DNA of 64,000 nt from Erythrobacter crassostreae (GTDB taxonomy: Bacteria; Pseudomonadota; Alphaproteobacteria; Sphingomonadales; Sphingomonadaceae): NCBI RefSeq assembly GCF_019204045.1, contig NZ_JAGSPC010000001.1, positions 372,001 to 436,000 on the forward strand. Direction: 5' to 3'. Positions 21,005 to 29,304 of the stretch are shown piece after piece. The position numbers and the translations under genes are program-made. The notes under the pieces were generated by a model. The model was not told the DNA's origin and searched no databases. It was given only the letters and a program-made list of their open reading frames with translations. Each line of letters starts with the position of its first letter. Position 1 is the stretch's first letter.

Positions 21005-23311
21005 TCAGCCGCCTTTGCGGCTCGCTGCTGCGGCTTCGATCGCTTCGGCGTCCCATGAGACCTGGGTTTGCGTCTGCGGGTTGAACCGCGTGTTGGCATA
21101 AGATGCTGCTTCGGCTGCTGCGATCTCTTCAGCGGTCAGAAACTCGCTTGGCTCAAGCGCGAAGACATCAATGCCCCGAGTAATCTCGGTGCCGTAGACG
21201 CGGCCATTGTACCAGTATGATGACCAGTATCCGCCCACAACAAGCTGCTTGTCGCTGATCGCACCGCGATCGAAATACGCGATCTCTTTCGGTTTTGAAC
21301 TGTCGGTGAAGTCCATCACGCTGATGCCGCCCTGATACCAGGACTGAACAAATAGATCGCGGCCCGGGACGGGAATGATCGATCCGTTGTGCGCGACGCA
21401 GTTTTCAGTATCGCCCTGCGGACCCGGCATCTTGTAGTGGCTGCGGAATTCTAGCTTGCCGTCTGTGATGTCGTAGACTGCGTTCGCACCCCACGTCATC
21501 GGATCCGAAGCCTTGCACCGCGGGCGGCCACCGCCGCCCCACTCGTCTGTAAAGATGACTTTGGTGCCATCATTGTTGAACGTTGCCGAATGCCAATAGG
21601 CAAAGCCTTTGTCGAACACGGCATCAATACGGACCGGGTTCATTGGATCAGAGATATCCATCAGGATACCATTGCCCGAACAAGCACCAGCCGCGAGATT
21701 GAGGCACGGAAACACTGTAATGTCGTGGCACTGATTTGTTTGCGATGTCCGTTGGGTGCCTTCGCCACTATCACCGCCGAGCCAAAGGCCAGCGATCTCG
21801 CCGGTTTCCTGATCCGCGAATACGCGCGGACTGCTGATGATGCGCGAGGCAGCAGGGTTGGCGACAGGAATTTCGATCACATCAATGCTGAACAAAGCTG
21901 TGCGACTGTCAGAAGGGTTATCGATGCAACGCGCGAGCTCTTCTTGCTTGCGAACGCGCGACGTACCTGAATTGTAAACGATGATCTTTTCAGCATCAGC
22001 GCTGACAATCGAATGCGTATGACTGCCACGGCAGGTCTGCACGCCGCCTACTTGGCGAGGTCGCGTAAGATCAGAGATATCGAAAATACGAAGGCCGCGG
22101 AAACGGTCTTCGCTGACTTCCTCTTCGACACCCTGAAGACCGCAATCAACGCGGCCACGGGTTTGTTCGACACTCATGACCAGAATGTCGCCAACCACAG
22201 AAACGTCGCCTTGTCCGCCGGGACAGACAACTGAGCTCAATAGGTTGGGCGCGCCGTCATCACCAAGACGGTAGATGTTGAAACCGTGGTAATTGCCGGC
22301 GACCATGATGTCGTCGAAAAACGCCATGTCGGTGTTTGCAAAGTCGAGCAATGGAGTGCGCTCGGCAAATTGTGTGAGACTTTCATCGCCGTCCCGCTCA
22401 GGTGTCGCTTCTTCGGCGCCTTCTGCGTCACCGCTGCTAAGCGCTCCTAATACCGCACTAACCACAGCTTTCGCTGCTTCTTCAGCGACATCTTCCGTTT
22501 TTTCCTCTTCGCGTGGAGGAACAACCGCACGAAGATCGGAAGGGTTTTCCGGGTCGAAGAAGCCTGCAGGTTTGCGGAAGCTTGCCACTTTGCGCAAGTT
22601 CATGATGGCCTCTTCAGCATCGTCGAAACCCGACGCGAGCGTAGCGCGCGGATCTGCTGAGAGACTGGCCAGAATGCCGTCCATCCGTTCAATCTCTGTC
22701 GTTTGGTCGTTGTCGATATCGCCAACGAAACGGAACAGGATTGGATCAGAAGCGCTTCCCGGCTGACGCAAAAGGGCATCCACCATGTCAATCGCGCCTT
22801 CGTGATGAGCGATCATCAATGTCAGGAATTGCCGGTCAAAATCTGTGCCCTGAGAAGCGGCCAAGGCAGCCAGCTGATCTGGCGATGCCATGCCTGCCAT
22901 CATGTGGTGCATGTGCTCTTTGTGCCCCGCCATGCCGGGCATTGCAGATGGCTCACCGCGTTCAGCGAGCCATTCCTTCATAAACTCGATCTCATCCGCC
23001 TGGCTGGAAAGGATCCGTCCTGCGATCGCCACAACATCTTCATTATTCGTACGATCATTGACAAGCTCAGACATAGTCACGGCCTGTTTGTGGTGGACGA
23101 TCATACCTTGCATGAACTTCACGTCTGCCTGCGTGTATTTCGAAGCTGCGAGCTCGGTCGCTTCATCAGCGCTTAGCGTCTTACTAGCCTGGCCGGGCGC
23201 TCCTGGTTGAACAATCGGCGCGCTTTGAGCGAATGCCAAGCTCGAACTGCCAAGCAGCATAGCGGTGAATATCGCACGCGATGCGCGAATTGTGGTCTTA
23301 GTGGTTGTCAT
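21005..23311 (-). CDS. Secreted double-DUF305 / LVIVD-propeller fusion protein
   Basis: A 768-residue protein with a signal peptide ending SLAFAQ (about residues 1-29). Two DUF305 four-helix units follow: QADVKFMQGMIVHHKQAVTM (about residue 57) and DRQFLTLMIAHHEGAIDMV (about residue 155). They are joined by a His/Met-rich linker HKEHMHHMMAGM. After an acidic low-complexity linker (about 265-315) the C-terminal 430 residues form an LVIVD-type beta-propeller, with repeated LRIFDISDLTRPRQVGG-like blades. DUF305 HH motifs suggest metal or copper chemistry. The propeller probably mediates binding. Periplasmic or surface location is inferred. No operon partner is seen. Confidence 0.82.
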   Translation of the reverse strand: MTTTKTTIRASRAIFTAMLLGSSSLAFAQSAPIVQPGAPGQASKTLSADEATELAASKYTQADVKFMQGMIVHHKQAVTMSELVNDRTNNEDVVAIAGRILSSQADEIEFMKEWLAERGEPSAMPGMAGHKEHMHHMMAGMASPDQLAALAASQGTDFDRQFLTLMIAHHEGAIDMVDALLRQPGSASDPILFRFVGDIDNDQTTEIERMDGILASLSADPRATLASGFDDAEEAIMNLRKVASFRKPAGFFDPENPSDLRAVVPPREEEKTEDVAEEAAKAVVSAVLGALSSGDAEGAEEATPERDGDESLTQFAERTPLLDFANTDMAFFDDIMVAGNYHGFNIYRLGDDGAPNLLSSVVCPGGQGDVSVVGDILVMSVEQTRGRVDCGLQGVEEEVSEDRFRGLRIFDISDLTRPRQVGGVQTCRGSHTHSIVSADAEKIIVYNSGTSRVRKQEELARCIDNPSDSRTALFSIDVIEIPVANPAASRIISSPRVFADQETGEIAGLWLGGDSGEGTQRTSQTNQCHDITVFPCLNLAAGACSGNGILMDISDPMNPVRIDAVFDKGFAYWHSATFNNDGTKVIFTDEWGGGGRPRCKASDPMTWGANAVYDITDGKLEFRSHYKMPGPQGDTENCVAHNGSIIPVPGRDLFVQSWYQGGISVMDFTDSSKPKEIAYFDRGAISDKQLVVGGYWSSYWYNGRVYGTEITRGIDVFALEPSEFLTAEEIAAAEAASYANTRFNPQTQTQVSWDAEAIEAAAASRKGG

Positions 23312-23586
23312 GAAAGCCCCGTATTTAAGCGTATATCGGCATCATCGGCCGCGCGGTGCAGCACAGTCAAGCTCTTCCGCAAGTGGTTCGACCAACATCA
23401 TTTTGGAACCGATGGTTTGCATCATGGTTCCTGATGACAGCGCTTAGAACATGCTTTTGAGAATCCGGTCGCTTACCGCGCACTATTCACCGCAAGCGAT
23501 GAAACGAACGCTTGCCGCGACGAATCGGGTCGATCAAGAATCAGACATTAAGTTACTGGCAACCATATTTCGGGTATCTTTGATAG

Positions 23587-24663
23587 ATGAACACAACGTC
23601 ACGCTTACCCTTCGCCGCCCTTTTTGCTGCAGCGCTCTCCTTTACGACCCTACCTGCGGCTGCACAGGCCGAAGACGGTCAGACTAACGAGCTCAATGCA
23701 AATTTCGATAGCGCTTTCGGAACAGATATGCGCGAACCGCAGTCGTTTGAGGCGGTTTACAAAGAAGGTTTTGAACGCCGAATTGTCGAGCTTGCCGATG
23801 GCGATCGCGGTCGGATCGGAGTTTACGCAATTGACCTTGGCACGGGCAAAGAGATTTCGGTCCTTGGCGACCAAAGATTCCCGATGGCATCAACCAGCAA
23901 GGTTGCGGTTGCCGCTGCATTTCTAGATGGCGTGGATCAGGGCAAATGGAAGCTGTCGGACGAGTTTCCTCTGATGATCCCTGTGAAATCGAAGAAATAT
24001 TCCAGCACCCGTGCGCCTGTTCGGACCGGCAACTATGTTCCGGCTTGGGAGTTGATCAGTCTGATGATCAGCAAGAGCTGCAACAGCTGTACCGACGCAT
24101 TGCTCCGCGTCGTTGGCGGCCCGGAAGCGGTCAACGATTGGATGGGCAATGCCGGCTTTCAAGATTTCCAGCTTTCGCGGGATATTGCAACCTTGGTTCG
24201 CGATGATGGCGAGTATGATCCGGTCGAGTGGATAGATCCACGCGACTCCGCTTCGCCGCGCACAATGGGTTTGCTCGTCGCAGGTATCTATCAGGGACGC
24301 TGGCTAAGCCCGCAAAGTCGCGGTCTTCTCATGGCAGCGCTTGAGGAAACCACGACAGGCCGCAACCGGATGAATGCGGTCCTTCCCGATAGCGCGCAGC
24401 TGGCCCACAAGACCGGTACGTTGAGCCGGACCGCAAGCGATATTGGTGTCTTCCGCTTACCCGATGGACGGGCCGTAGCGGCAGCGATCTATGTGACCGG
24501 CCAAAGCGCCAATTTGGTCGACGAGGCACGAAACAAGCGCACAGCCCGCAAAATGCGCGACGCTCGGATCGCTGAGATTACCCGCGCACTTTACAATGGC
24601 TTTGCCGCAAATGCACAGCAAGACCAGCCTAACTGGACAAGCGCACCTCGCTCTGGCGGCTAA
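23587..24663 (+). CDS. Class A beta-lactamase-like serine hydrolase
   Basis: A 358-residue protein with a signal peptide ending AAAQA. The class A triad elements are present at the right spacing: S102-T-S-K105 (SxxK), S164-C-N166 in place of SDN, and K275-T-G (KTG). DPRDSASPRTM matches the segment after the omega loop. The general-base Glu166/Asn170 pair of true class A enzymes is not clearly present; Glu209 or Glu214 are candidates. It could be a beta-lactamase, a penicillin-binding hydrolase or an unrelated esterase on the same fold. The long N-terminal extension (residues 30-70) and the C-terminal tail are unusual. Periplasmic. A bidirectional terminator follows. Confidence 0.8.
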   Translation: MNTTSRLPFAALFAAALSFTTLPAAAQAEDGQTNELNANFDSAFGTDMREPQSFEAVYKEGFERRIVELADGDRGRIGVYAIDLGTGKEISVLGDQRFPMASTSKVAVAAAFLDGVDQGKWKLSDEFPLMIPVKSKKYSSTRAPVRTGNYVPAWELISLMISKSCNSCTDALLRVVGGPEAVNDWMGNAGFQDFQLSRDIATLVRDDGEYDPVEWIDPRDSASPRTMGLLVAGIYQGRWLSPQSRGLLMAALEETTTGRNRMNAVLPDSAQLAHKTGTLSRTASDIGVFRLPDGRAVAAAIYVTGQSANLVDEARNKRTARKMRDARIAEITRALYNGFAANAQQDQPNWTSAPRSGG

Positions 24664-24683
24664 CCCAGCCGATTAAGGTAAAG

Positions 24684-24715
24684 AAAAAGGCGGCGCCTCA
24701 CGGCGCCGCCTCTTC
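24684..24715. terminator. Bidirectional terminator
   Basis: GGCGGCGCC (24689-24697) and GGCGCCGCC (24702-24710) form a 9-bp GC stem with a 4-base loop. AAAAA precedes it and TCTTCT follows. It separates the serine hydrolase gene from the convergent Ala-rich lipoprotein gene. Confidence 0.85.
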
Positions 24716-24760
24716 TATTGCCTGACGCTCCAAAATTGGAGCGATCAAACCGCGAGTAAA

Positions 24761-25051
24761 TTACTCAGCGGTTACAGCTTCTTCAGCTGCAGTAGCGGCG
24801 TCTTCAGCAGCGCCGGTAACGGTGTCTGCGGCATCGCCAGCAGCTTCAGCAGTTGCATCAGCAGCGCCTTCAGCAGCTTCGCCAGTCGCATCAGCAGCGT
24901 CACCAGCAGCAGCAGTCGCATCGTCAGCAACCGACTGAGCGTCTGCAGCCATCGCGTCACCCATTTCGCCAGCTTTTTCAGCGGTTTCGCCGCAAGCAGC
25001 GAGGCCCAGGGCAGAAGTTGCAACAGCAGCGGCAAGAACGATCTTACGCAT
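24761..25051 (-). CDS. Ala/Asp/Glu-rich small lipoprotein
   Basis: A 96-residue protein. Its signal peptide ends LGLAAC, with lipidated Cys20. The mature 76 residues consist almost only of Ala, Asp, Glu, Gly and Thr in irregular repeats such as GDAADATGEAAEGAADATAE. This predicts a very acidic amphipathic helix or disordered rod, comparable in composition to LEA-like or entericidin-like small lipoproteins but without a specific match. The codons are mainly gct/gca, which makes the DNA itself repetitive. It is divergent from polA and convergent with the serine hydrolase gene. Role unknown; envelope stress or spacing is a guess. Confidence 0.75.
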   Translation of the reverse strand: MRKIVLAAAVATSALGLAACGETAEKAGEMGDAMAADAQSVADDATAAAGDAADATGEAAEGAADATAEAAGDAADTVTGAAEDAATAAEEAVTAE

Positions 25052-25175
25052 AATAATAATCCTTATTCAGCGAGTGAATTTGGTGCAGCGGAATTTTCCC
25101 TCCCGCACCGAAGCCGACGTCTGACCCCCGGCTCTGCAGTGTCAAATAGTGGCCGGATTGTGGCAATGCAAGTAA

Positions 25176-25197
25176 AATAAGGCAAAATTGCCTTATT
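25176..25197. promoter_or_regulatory. Perfect 10+2+10 dyad between lipoprotein gene and polA
   Basis: AATAAGGCAA and TTGCCTTATT are perfect inverted arms separated by two bases. The centre is too tight for an RNA hairpin, so a DNA-binding dimer site is more likely. It lies 125 bases upstream of the lipoprotein start and 99 bases upstream of polA. The regulator is unknown. Confidence 0.45.
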
Positions 25198-25295
25198 CCC
25201 GCCTTGATTCAGACACAATCGAGACGGGCTGTGTGAAACCAAGGCGGGCCTCAAACCGGCTTACGCGACGCCAAAGCCGGTGCTAGTGCGTTGTT

Positions 25296-28130
25296 ATGTC
25301 CGAACAGCAACAGCACCTCTATCTCGTCGATGGCTCGTCCTATATTTTCAGAGCGTATCACCGCCTGCCGCCGCTAACCAATCCGGAGGGGACCCCTGTT
25401 GGTGCGGTTTATGGTTACACTACAATGCTCTGGAAACTGGCGGACGATCTCGATGCCGCCGACGGACCGACACATCTTGCCGTAATCCTAGACAAAAGCT
25501 CGCATTCATTCCGCAACGATATTTATCCGGAGTATAAGGCCAACCGGCCCGATCCACCCGATGATTTGCGCCCGCAGTTTCCGTTAATCCGTGACGCAAC
25601 TCGTGCATTCAGCCTTCCTTGTATTGAGGAAGAAGGATTGGAGGCAGACGATCTGATTGCAACCTATGCCCGCGAAGCGCAGCGGCAAGGGTGGAACGTT
25701 ACCATTGTATCATCTGACAAAGATTTGATGCAGCTTATTGGCGAGGTTGATGGCGCCAGAATCGACATGCTCGATACTATGAAAAGCGCGCGGATATACA
25801 TTCCGGAAGTCGAGGAAAAATTCGGCGTAAAGCCTGAACTGGTCGGCGATGTGCTGGCTCTCATGGGAGACAGCGTCGACAACATTCCGGGAATATACGG
25901 GGTAGGCCCAAAGACCGCGAGCAAGCTGATCGCAGAACATGGATCACTGACCGCAGCGCTCGATTATGCGCCTGAGATGAAGAAGTCCAAGTTGAAAGAG
26001 CGCCTTCTGGAAGGACGCGCAGATGCAGAGATGAGCCGCGTTCTGGTGACCCTCAAAGAAGACTGCGACATTCCTCAACCAATTGATGAAATGCGGATCG
26101 AAAAGATCCCGGAAGGTCCATTGTCAGCTTTCTTGGAACAGCACGGCTTTACCTCTTTGTTGAGGCGGTTGGGTACCGGAGGGGGCAGCCCAGAGCGCGC
26201 CAACAACCTTCACCCTGCCAAAGCCGAGATGGAGGGTGACACAGGGGACGATGAGGGCAACCGACAAGCTCCGCCGGAGATGCCCGCAGTCGATCGCAGT
26301 TCATATGAAACGGTGCAAACGATGGACCGACTTCAGGCCTGGGCCGAACGCGCAATCGCTGCGAGGATTGTCGCAGTCGATACGGAAACTTCGTCGCTCA
26401 ACGCGATGCAGGCCGAATTGGTGGGTATCAGCCTAGCCCTTGGGCCCAATGACGCGTGTTACATTCCACTCGCGCATGGCGGCACCGATCTACTCTCTGA
26501 AACGCCAGAGCAAATTGCGCGCGATACCGCCATAGAGGCGCTGAAACCGATGCTCGCAGACCCCAGCGTCACCAAAGTGTTTCAGAACGGCAAGTACGAT
26601 CTGAATGTACTGGCCCGCTACGACGTTTCGGTTTCGCCGATCGAAGACACGATGATTGTTAGTTTTGATCTGGATGCCGGGCGCGGAGAAGGCATGGGCG
26701 GCGGCCACGGTATGGATGAGTTGTCACAGCGTCATCTCGATCACACCCCGCTTTCGTTCAAGGAAGTATGCGGCACTGGCAAAAAACAGATCCCGTTTGG
26801 CGAAGTACCATTGGACCGGGCGACAGAATATGCCGCAGAAGATGCCGATGTCACTTGGCGGCTTTACCAACATTTAAAGCCACGCCTCGCTATCGAAGGC
26901 GGCAGCAAAGTCTACGAACGTGTTGACCGCCCATTAATCCCGGTAGTCGCGCAAATGGAGCGTGAGGGGATCAAGGTTGACCGTGCACAGCTCGCCCGTC
27001 TTTCGGAGGAATTCGCGAAAGAAATCGGACGCCTCGAAGGTGAAATATACGAACTCGCTGGCCAGGAATTTACCGTCGGTAGCCCAAAGCAACTGGGCGA
27101 GATTCTGTTCGATAAGCTCGGCTACAAAGGCGGGAAGAAGGGCAAGAGCGGACAATACTCAACCGATCAAAGCGTCCTGGAACGGCTTGCAGGCGATGAT
27201 GCTCCGATTGCGAACAAGGTTCTCGAATGGCGTCAACTCTCAAAGCTGAAATCGACCTATACAGATGCGCTGCAAGAGGCGATCAATCCGGCAACACAGC
27301 GCGTTCACACAAGCTACAGTCTAACGGGCGCGCAGACAGGTCGTTTGTCTTCAACCGATCCAAACCTGCAAAACATTCCAATCCGCACTGCGATCGGCCG
27401 CCAAATTCGCGAAGCATTCGTGCCTGAACAGGGCAACCTATTGCTCGCGGCCGATTATTCTCAAATCGAGCTTCGATTGGCTGCCCATATGGCCGACGTA
27501 GACACGCTAAAAGACGCTTTTGCCAAGGGAGAAGACATTCACTCACGCACAGCAAAAGAGATGTTCGGCGAGGTGACACGGGACACCCGGGCGCGCGCCA
27601 AAACAATCAACTTTGCGATCCTCTATGGCATTTCCCGCTGGGGCCTTGCGGGCCGTCTTGAGGTAGAACCAGACGAAGCACAGGATATGATCGACACCTA
27701 CTTCAAACGTTTCCCCGGTATTCAGCGCTATATCGCGGAAACATTGGAAATCGTGGGCGAGCGCGGATACTCCGAAACGCTGTTTGGCCGAAAAACTTGG
27801 TTCCCTCGCATCAAATCAAAGAACCAAGCCGAACGGCAGGGCAGCGAACGCGCGGCAATAAACGCGCCAATTCAGGGAACCAGCGCCGACATTATCAAGC
27901 GCGCAATGGTGCGCATGTTACCGGCATTGCGCAGCGAGGATTTAGGCAATGTGAGGATGCTGCTGCAGGTTCACGATGAGCTAGTCTTCGAACTTCCTGA
28001 AGGCGACGTAGCGAAAGCGTCTCAAGTGATCGAACGGGTTATGGTAGAGGCTGCCTTACCAGCCGTCTCGCTCGACGTGCCGCTCGCCATCGATATCGGA
28101 ACGGGCACTTCTTGGGATGCCGCGCATTGA
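25296..28130 (+). CDS. polA: DNA polymerase I
   Basis: A 944-residue protein with all three domains. The 5'-3' exonuclease (residues 1 to about 290) begins LYLVDGSSYIFRAYH. The 3'-5' exonuclease (about 335-535) has VDTETSS (the DxE motif). The polymerase domain has motif A LLAADYSQIELRLA, motif B RARAKTINFAILYG and motif C VHDELVFE. It fills gaps in repair and removes Okazaki primers. Start at the ATG at 25296; the ribosome binding site is weak. The proofreading domain looks intact. The linker at about residues 288-330 is Gly/Asp-rich and variable. Confidence 0.98.
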   Translation: MSEQQQHLYLVDGSSYIFRAYHRLPPLTNPEGTPVGAVYGYTTMLWKLADDLDAADGPTHLAVILDKSSHSFRNDIYPEYKANRPDPPDDLRPQFPLIRDATRAFSLPCIEEEGLEADDLIATYAREAQRQGWNVTIVSSDKDLMQLIGEVDGARIDMLDTMKSARIYIPEVEEKFGVKPELVGDVLALMGDSVDNIPGIYGVGPKTASKLIAEHGSLTAALDYAPEMKKSKLKERLLEGRADAEMSRVLVTLKEDCDIPQPIDEMRIEKIPEGPLSAFLEQHGFTSLLRRLGTGGGSPERANNLHPAKAEMEGDTGDDEGNRQAPPEMPAVDRSSYETVQTMDRLQAWAERAIAARIVAVDTETSSLNAMQAELVGISLALGPNDACYIPLAHGGTDLLSETPEQIARDTAIEALKPMLADPSVTKVFQNGKYDLNVLARYDVSVSPIEDTMIVSFDLDAGRGEGMGGGHGMDELSQRHLDHTPLSFKEVCGTGKKQIPFGEVPLDRATEYAAEDADVTWRLYQHLKPRLAIEGGSKVYERVDRPLIPVVAQMEREGIKVDRAQLARLSEEFAKEIGRLEGEIYELAGQEFTVGSPKQLGEILFDKLGYKGGKKGKSGQYSTDQSVLERLAGDDAPIANKVLEWRQLSKLKSTYTDALQEAINPATQRVHTSYSLTGAQTGRLSSTDPNLQNIPIRTAIGRQIREAFVPEQGNLLLAADYSQIELRLAAHMADVDTLKDAFAKGEDIHSRTAKEMFGEVTRDTRARAKTINFAILYGISRWGLAGRLEVEPDEAQDMIDTYFKRFPGIQRYIAETLEIVGERGYSETLFGRKTWFPRIKSKNQAERQGSERAAINAPIQGTSADIIKRAMVRMLPALRSEDLGNVRMLLQVHDELVFELPEGDVAKASQVIERVMVEAALPAVSLDVPLAIDIGTGTSWDAAH

Positions 28131-28197
28131 GTGGGTAACTGCTCGCCGCACGAACTTGTGCGGCTGACCCTATATTCAAAAGGCGAAACTCACTTAT

Positions 28198-29298
28198 ATG
28201 TTTGATGACTTAAACCCCATAAACTGGGAATTGGACTGGGATGTCCTGATATACGACCTTACGGTTTCCGCTCTTGTCTTGCTTGCCTCAGTCATACTCT
28301 CCTACATCGCTTATCGAGTTGTGTTCGGGCTGGTAAACAGACTGACGCAGATGTCCGAGAATGATGTTGATGACCTGCTCATCAACCGTGTGCGGTCTCC
28401 TATAAAATGGTCCTTCATCGCGATTGGCGTAACAATCGCTGCTCAGGTGGACGGATCCCTTGGCCTAGTTTGGGAACCGCTTGCGCAATTCTTGCGCCCG
28501 GCCCTGCTTGGCTGGATTGCGTTCAACATCGTGCGCGCTTTCACAGCCGGACTTGAAGCCAAGATGGAGGTGCATGAAGACCCCGTCGCCATGCGGAGCC
28601 GAAAGACGCGAATTGCAGTCCTTTCTCGGATCGCAACGTTCGCGATTATCGTGATCACGATTGGCCTGATGCTGTTTGCGATTCCCTCAGTCCGTTCGAT
28701 CGGGACCACCATGCTTGCCTCTGCCGGTTTGGCTGCCTTGGCAATCGGTGCGGCTGCGCAGCCAGCGCTGAAATCGCTAATATCGGGCCTTCAAATTGCC
28801 CTTACGGAGCCGATGCGGATCGGTGATCTGGTAAAGGTCGATGGCGAAGTGGGCCGCGTGGAGCAGATGAAGATGTCGTTCGTTACGGTCCGCACCTGGG
28901 ATCAGCGCGTCCTGATCGTGCCGACCAGCCGTTTTCTGGATGACAGCTTTGAAAACTGGTCGCGCAGCAATGAGGAGCTAACAGGACCTGTCTTCCTCCA
29001 CCTGGACCCGGCGACGGAAGTCGCGCCCATCCGTGAAGAGTTTGAACGCTATGTAGAAGCGCATGAACTGTATGATGGACGCAATCTCAAAATGCTCATG
29101 ACAGAGGCTTACCCAGAAAGCATAGAAATGCGCCTTTCCATGAGCGCAAAGACGATTGGTGACCTCTTTGCGCTTCGCTGCGACACTCGGGAACACATGT
29201 TCGACTGGATGCGTCAAAATATGCCGGAAGCGCTTATCCGGCACCGGCTTGAAGCGCCCGGCGGCCACCCGAAAGCAGGGGAAGCCGCCGCGCCATAG
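28198..29298 (+). CDS. MscS-family mechanosensitive channel
   Basis: A 366-residue membrane protein. Hydrophobic segments lie at about residues 17-40, 63-85, 92-112 and 141-162. The pore helix follows (ASAGLAALAIGAAAQPALKSL), leading into the MscS beta domain (EPMRIGDLVKVDGEVGRVEQM and RVLIVPTSRFLDDSFENWSRS). Such channels release solutes on hypo-osmotic shock. It follows polA by 67 bases; that gap holds a perfect 7-bp hairpin GCCGCAC/GTGCGGC (28145-28164) without a T-run. It is convergent with the CDC48-type gene. It is one of three MscS-type genes in this window. Confidence 0.92.
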   Translation: MFDDLNPINWELDWDVLIYDLTVSALVLLASVILSYIAYRVVFGLVNRLTQMSENDVDDLLINRVRSPIKWSFIAIGVTIAAQVDGSLGLVWEPLAQFLRPALLGWIAFNIVRAFTAGLEAKMEVHEDPVAMRSRKTRIAVLSRIATFAIIVITIGLMLFAIPSVRSIGTTMLASAGLAALAIGAAAQPALKSLISGLQIALTEPMRIGDLVKVDGEVGRVEQMKMSFVTVRTWDQRVLIVPTSRFLDDSFENWSRSNEELTGPVFLHLDPATEVAPIREEFERYVEAHELYDGRNLKMLMTEAYPESIEMRLSMSAKTIGDLFALRCDTREHMFDWMRQNMPEALIRHRLEAPGGHPKAGEAAAP

Positions 29299-29304
29299 AT
29301 CAGA

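Noticed and set aside
24853..25053. Gln/Arg-rich plus-strand open frame
   Set aside because: Antisense to the Ala-rich lipoprotein; the repeats come from its gct/gca codons read in reverse.
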